Below, piece after piece: positions 7,946 through 11,422 of a DNA stretch of 11,422 bases. Source of the DNA: Sphingobacteriaceae bacterium (GTDB taxonomy: Bacteria; Bacteroidota; Bacteroidia; Sphingobacteriales; Sphingobacteriaceae); contig CANGZX010000003.1 of NCBI GenBank assembly GCA_947458775.1, positions 1 to 11,422 of the forward strand, read 5' to 3'. The notes below the pieces were generated by a model, which was not told the origin of the DNA, ran no database searches, and saw nothing but the letters and a program-made list of their open reading frames with translations. Numbering within the stretch: the first letter of the stretch is position 1; each line of letters opens with the position of its first letter. A program made the position numbers and the translations under genes.

Positions 7946-9598
7946 TTAATTTATCTTTTTAGAGAACACATAAAAATGAAAATCATCTACCTTAAACGTA
8001 GTCGAATCTAAGCCCTTAATGTTCAGTGTTTTTGTTTTGGTGCTTGGGTAAATGCGCATGCTTTTTTCGGCATTTATTTGCACATCAATAGGCATCGCGA
8101 AGTCAGCAACATCGGCTACCCAACGGTAGCTAAGTTTATCGCCGCTAATGCTATATTCTAAAACGGGTATAGCCGTATGGCGTAAATACTGATCGAAAAC
8201 GGGGCCTAGTTTTAGGTTGCTCTGTTTGCTGATATAAGTTTCAATTTCTTGCGTAGTGCAGGTTTTTAAGCCATAAGTAGCATTAATGCCTCTCAAAATA
8301 CTCAACCATTTGTCATCGTTATTTATTACCGCACGTAGGGTTTGTAATAAGTTTGCACCTTTTGGGTACATGTCTCCAGAACCTTCCTGATTTACGTCAT
8401 AAGGTCCAATAACCGGACGTTTATTGCCAATGTTTTTTCGCAATCCGTGAATGTATTTAGCGCCTGCTTCTTTTCCGGCTTGGCATTCTACAAATAAGCC
8501 TTCCGAGTATGTAGTGAAACCTTCATGAACCCACATATCGGCAATATCTTTAGTGGTTACATTGTTACCAAACCATTCGTGGCCCGATTCGTGGATGATG
8601 ATATAATCCCAGGTTAAGCCCAGTCCGGTACCCGATAAATCGCGACCTAAATAGCCTTTTAAGAATTTATTGCCGTAGGCAACGGCACTTTGGTGTTCCA
8701 TACCCAAGTGTGGCGATTGCACCAGTTTATACCCATCTTCATAAAAAGCATAGGGCCCAAACCAATGCTCAAAGCATTGTAGCATGGGTTTCACATCGGC
8801 CGAGAATTGTTTCTTCGCTTTTTCTTCATCGGCTTTTAATACATAAAATTCGAGGCTTAGTGGGCCTTTTTCGCCTTCAAAAGTGTCGGTAAAATGGGCA
8901 AATTTGCCCACGTTAAACGTTACCGAATAATTGTTAATGGGATTTTTTACCAACCAATTGTATTGCATATAACCACCAGCTTGCGGAATGGTGCTTAGCA
9001 AACGGCCATTAGAAACATCTTGCAAGGTATCGGGTACGCTCATACTAATCAGCATGCTGTCTACTTCGTCGGCTTGGTGATCTTTGTTTGGCCACCAAGA
9101 GCTGGCGCCAAAACCTTGGCAGGCTACGGCTACCCAAGGGTTGCCTTCGGTATCTTTCTTAAAAATAAAGCCGCCATCCCAAGGTGGGTTGCGTGCAATG
9201 GTAGGTTTTCCGTGGTAAAATACGGTAAAGCTTTCGCGATTTCCTTTTTTAATTTCTTGAGGAAAGGTTACAAAAACAGCATTAAACTCTCTTTCAAACG
9301 GGACGTTAGCTCCTTTGTATACAATTTTATCAATAAGCAAATCTTGAAATAAATCTACCTGCAAACGTTTAAAATTCTGCGTAGCGGTAAACTGAATTTC
9401 ATTAGAACCGCTAATGGCTTTATTATCGATGTCGAGTTTGATATCCAAATGATAATAACTGATATCGTAGCAACTTTTTAGCGGCCCATAATTACCCCTA
9501 AGAGAATCGGCACGTGTAATAGGACTTGATTTAAGCTGTGCAAAAACACTTAGTGCACTGCCAGCTAGTAAGCAAAGAATAAGTACGGTACGTTTCAT
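7946..9598 (-). CDS. Secreted M1-family zinc metallopeptidase (aminopeptidase)
   Basis: This 550-residue protein has an N-terminal signal peptide (MKRTVLILCLLAGSALSVFAQ) with no lipobox, so it is probably periplasmic or secreted. An N-terminal beta domain (about 40-240) precedes the catalytic domain. The gluzincin zinc site HESGHEW gives ligands H336 and H340 with catalytic E337; 18 residues further, WVHEGF supplies the third ligand, E359. The exopeptidase motif is GMEHQ (299-303), where classical M1 enzymes have GxMEN. Y412 in 'DMYPKGANLLQTLR' fits the transition-state tyrosine. It lacks the long C-terminal ERAP-like domain of roughly 850-residue aminopeptidases and resembles the shorter Bacteroidota form. 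Its role is probably peptide degradation for nutrition. It is convergent with the sucAB unit, divergent from lpd, and monocistronic. Confidence 0.93.
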   Translation of the reverse strand: MKRTVLILCLLAGSALSVFAQLKSSPITRADSLRGNYGPLKSCYDISYYHLDIKLDIDNKAISGSNEIQFTATQNFKRLQVDLFQDLLIDKIVYKGANVPFEREFNAVFVTFPQEIKKGNRESFTVFYHGKPTIARNPPWDGGFIFKKDTEGNPWVAVACQGFGASSWWPNKDHQADEVDSMLISMSVPDTLQDVSNGRLLSTIPQAGGYMQYNWLVKNPINNYSVTFNVGKFAHFTDTFEGEKGPLSLEFYVLKADEEKAKKQFSADVKPMLQCFEHWFGPYAFYEDGYKLVQSPHLGMEHQSAVAYGNKFLKGYLGRDLSGTGLGLTWDYIIIHESGHEWFGNNVTTKDIADMWVHEGFTTYSEGLFVECQAGKEAGAKYIHGLRKNIGNKRPVIGPYDVNQEGSGDMYPKGANLLQTLRAVINNDDKWLSILRGINATYGLKTCTTQEIETYISKQSNLKLGPVFDQYLRHTAIPVLEYSISGDKLSYRWVADVADFAMPIDVQINAEKSMRIYPSTKTKTLNIKGLDSTTFKVDDFHFYVFSKKIN

Positions 9599-9727
9599 GT
9601 TGTAAAATTTACTCTAAGATACTTTTTTTAAGTAAAAGCCTTGGATAAAAAAACGGGTTTAAGGGCTTATTAATTTCTCAAATTCGGCGTAATCCTTAAC
9701 TTTGGGATACAATTAAAATAAAAAGTT
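9599..9727. promoter_or_regulatory. Divergent promoter region between peptidase and lpd genes
   Basis: This 129-bp AT-rich spacer carries the promoters of both divergent genes. On the plus strand TAACTTTG at 9697-9704 matches the -7 consensus TAnnTTTG and would give a leader of roughly 17 nt before the lpd ATG at 9728. On the minus strand only a partial match, TATCTTAG, lies upstream of the peptidase start. No clear -33 element or operator is visible. Confidence 0.5.
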
Positions 9728-11131
9728 ATGCAATTTGATGTAATCGTAGTAGGAGGAGGACCCGGAGGATATGTTTCGGCCATCCGTTGTGCGCAATTGG
9801 GTTTAAAAACCGCCATTGTAGAAAAATACAGCACCTTTGGAGGTACCTGTTTAAATGTGGGTTGTATTCCATCAAAAGCACTTTTAGATTCGTCGGAGCA
9901 CTATTACAATGCATCGCATACATTTGCTACGCATGGCATCAAGCTAAAAGATTTAAAAGTAGATATGCCCCAAATGATTGCACGAAAAAATGAAGTAGTG
10001 GAGCAAACTACAGCGGGTATCACTTATTTATTTAAGAAAAATAAAGTAACGGCCTATCAAGGTTTGGGTTCGTTTATCGATAAAAATACCATCAGCATCA
10101 AAAAAGCCGATGGAACTACTGAACAAATTACAGCTAAAAATGTGGTGATTGCTACAGGTTCAAAACCCACCGAATTGCCTTTTATTCAAGTGGATAAAAA
10201 ACGCATCATCACCTCTACCGAAGCTTTAAATTTAACCGAAGTACCCAAGCATTTAATTTTAATTGGTGGTGGTGTTATTGGTCTAGAGCTTGGTTCGGTA
10301 TATGCTCGTTTGGGCGCTAAAGTAACCGTAGTAGAGTTTTCGGATGCCATTATTGGCACCATGGATAAAACTTTGGGCGCCGAATTGCTAAAATCTTTGA
10401 AGAAAATTGGCATGGAATTCTTGTTGAGCCATAAAGTAACAGGTGCCAAAGTTTCGGGCAATAAAGTAACAGTAACTGCCAACGATCCTTCGGGTAAATC
10501 GATTAGCCTTGATGGCGATTATTGCTTAGTGGCCGTTGGCCGTACCGCCTATACCGATGGTTTAGGTTTAGATAAACTAGGCATTACGGTTGACGAACGT
10601 GGCAAGAAAATTCCGGTTAACGAGCATTTAGAAACCACCGTTCCGGGCATTTATGCTATTGGCGATGTGGTGCGTGGTGCCATGTTGGCGCACAAAGCAG
10701 AAGATGAAGGCACGTTTGTAGCCGAGCGCATTGCCGGACAAAAACCGCATATCAACTACAACTTAATTCCGGGTGTAGTGTATACGTGGCCCGAGGTAGC
10801 AAGCGTAGGCTATACCGAAGAACAATTAAAAGAAAAAGGGGTGCAATACAAAAGCGGATCGTTTCCGTTTAAAGCCAGCGGCAGAGCCCGTGCCAGTATG
10901 GATACCGATGGATTGGTAAAAGTATTGGCCGATGCAACCACCGACGAAATTTTAGGCGTGCACATGATTGGCCCTAGAGTTGCCGATGTTATTGCCGAAG
11001 CGGTTGTGGCCATGGAGTTTCGTGCTTCTGCCGAAGATATTGCCCGCATTTCCCACGCTCATCCAACGTATACCGAGGCCTTTAAAGAAGCGGCCATGGC
11101 TGCCACCGAAAATAGAGCCATTCATATTTAA
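9728..11131 (+). CDS. lpdA: Dihydrolipoamide dehydrogenase (E3)
   Basis: This 467-residue flavoprotein reoxidises dihydrolipoyl groups of E2 with NAD+ and serves 2-oxoacid dehydrogenase complexes and often the glycine cleavage system. The FAD-binding motif GGGPGGY is at residues 9-15. The redox disulfide motif GGTCLNVGCIPSK has C41 and C46. The NAD domain has GGGVIGLELGSVYARLGAKVTVVE, and a second FAD contact is 'YAIGDVVRGAMLAHKAEDEG'. The dimer-interface active site HAHPTYTEAF holds the His/Glu pair H445 and E450. Length is typical (about 465-475). The start is set by a -7 box at 9697-9704 and by the family N-terminus MQFDVIVVGGG. It lies 2.7 kb after sucB and is separated by the peptidase on the other strand, so it has its own promoter. 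Its stop overlaps the next start by 1 nt. Confidence 0.96.
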   Translation: MQFDVIVVGGGPGGYVSAIRCAQLGLKTAIVEKYSTFGGTCLNVGCIPSKALLDSSEHYYNASHTFATHGIKLKDLKVDMPQMIARKNEVVEQTTAGITYLFKKNKVTAYQGLGSFIDKNTISIKKADGTTEQITAKNVVIATGSKPTELPFIQVDKKRIITSTEALNLTEVPKHLILIGGGVIGLELGSVYARLGAKVTVVEFSDAIIGTMDKTLGAELLKSLKKIGMEFLLSHKVTGAKVSGNKVTVTANDPSGKSISLDGDYCLVAVGRTAYTDGLGLDKLGITVDERGKKIPVNEHLETTVPGIYAIGDVVRGAMLAHKAEDEGTFVAERIAGQKPHINYNLIPGVVYTWPEVASVGYTEEQLKEKGVQYKSGSFPFKASGRARASMDTDGLVKVLADATTDEILGVHMIGPRVADVIAEAVVAMEFRASAEDIARISHAHPTYTEAFKEAAMAATENRAIHI

Positions 11132-11422
11132 TGGACTTTTTGCAAGCTATCGGAATAGTGCTTGCCACACTTCTAGCTATGGAGTGTATATCGTGGGCTA
11201 TGCATAAATTTTTATTCCACGGCCCCTTGTGGTTTATCCATAAAAGTCATCACCAAGAACGCAGCGGTTTTTTTGAGTGGAACGATGTGTTTAGTTTGCT
11301 ATTTGGCGCTGCCGCTTTGCTGCTTTTGATTACCGATAGAGAACAAAAGGGTATGCTATTTTGGATGGGAGCCGGCATTTCTTTGTACGGAATCATTTAT
11401 TTTGTGTTTCACGATTGGTTTA
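11131..11422 (+). CDS. crtZ: CrtZ-type carotenoid (beta-ring) hydroxylase, 3' end cut by window edge
   Basis: The frame starts at the ATG at 11131-11133, which shares its A with the lpd TAA (TAATG), and stays open for 97 codons to the edge. The N-terminus is a membrane helix, followed by the di-iron histidine motifs of the fatty acid hydroxylase/carotene hydroxylase superfamily: HKFLFH (H25, H30) and HKSHH (H37, H40, H41). A hydrophobic segment around residues 57-66 and another around 75-92 lead to FHDWF (H94), the start of the third histidine motif. The WAMHKFLFHGPLWFIHKSHHQ pattern, followed by ND at 51-52, is typical of CrtZ, which adds 3-OH groups to beta-carotene rings to give zeaxanthin. 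Relatives are about 150-160 residues long, so roughly a third is missing. The 1-nt overlap suggests translation coupled to lpd. A broader sterol-desaturase-like role is the main alternative. Confidence 0.85.
   Translation, partial: MDFLQAIGIVLATLLAMECISWAMHKFLFHGPLWFIHKSHHQERSGFFEWNDVFSLLFGAAALLLLITDREQKGMLFWMGAGISLYGIIYFVFHDWF

Noticed and set aside
1..11422. CRISPR arrays, insertion sequences, tRNA or rRNA genes, phage or toxin-antitoxin genes
   Set aside because: I looked for repeated spacers, terminal inverted repeats, transposase motifs and cloverleaf-like sequences and saw none. The window is densely filled with conserved metabolic genes.

Overview
The window looks like ordinary chromosomal DNA of a member of the Bacteroidota, most likely from the Sphingobacteriia, Chitinophagia or Cytophagia. 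Three things suggest this: AT-rich intergenic DNA, starts mostly without strong Shine-Dalgarno sequences, and -7 boxes matching the Bacteroidota consensus TAnnTTTG just upstream of several starts. The protein types also fit, including the DASH cryptochrome and the HESGHEW-type M1 metallopeptidase. The phylum is an inference from these signals; no rRNA or other marker is present.

Left part (1-2809): two divergent units. On the minus strand an SDR-type protein (493-1206) overlaps by 4 nt a flavin reductase-like FMN-binding protein that runs off the left edge. On the plus strand is a DASH-type cryptochrome/photolyase (1505-2809). The 298-bp region between them holds a 12-bp perfect palindrome that carries a Bacteroidota -7 box on both strands. 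The SDR lacks the canonical catalytic tyrosine, and the cryptochrome seems to lack its usual C-terminal tail. Together these genes look like a light/flavin-related accessory module.

Middle part (2973-7919): one transcription unit with sucA (2-oxoglutarate dehydrogenase E1), sucB (dihydrolipoyl succinyltransferase E2) and, 6 nt later, an exported probable outer-membrane beta-barrel protein of unknown function. It starts with a consensus -7 box before sucA and ends at a strong, nearly symmetric hairpin terminator. The terminator can also serve the convergent gene on the other side.

Right part (7946-11422): a secreted M1-family zinc aminopeptidase on the minus strand is divergent from lpd (dihydrolipoamide dehydrogenase, E3). 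The E3 gene can complete the 2-oxoglutarate dehydrogenase complex encoded by sucAB. Its stop codon overlaps by 1 nt the start of a CrtZ-type carotenoid hydroxylase gene that is cut by the right edge.

Most of the window is core TCA-cycle metabolism. I see no clear new defence, mobile or RNA system. The points most worth following are the SDR/flavoprotein/cryptochrome module with its unusual active site and palindrome, the barrel gene tied to sucAB, and the lpd-crtZ coupling.
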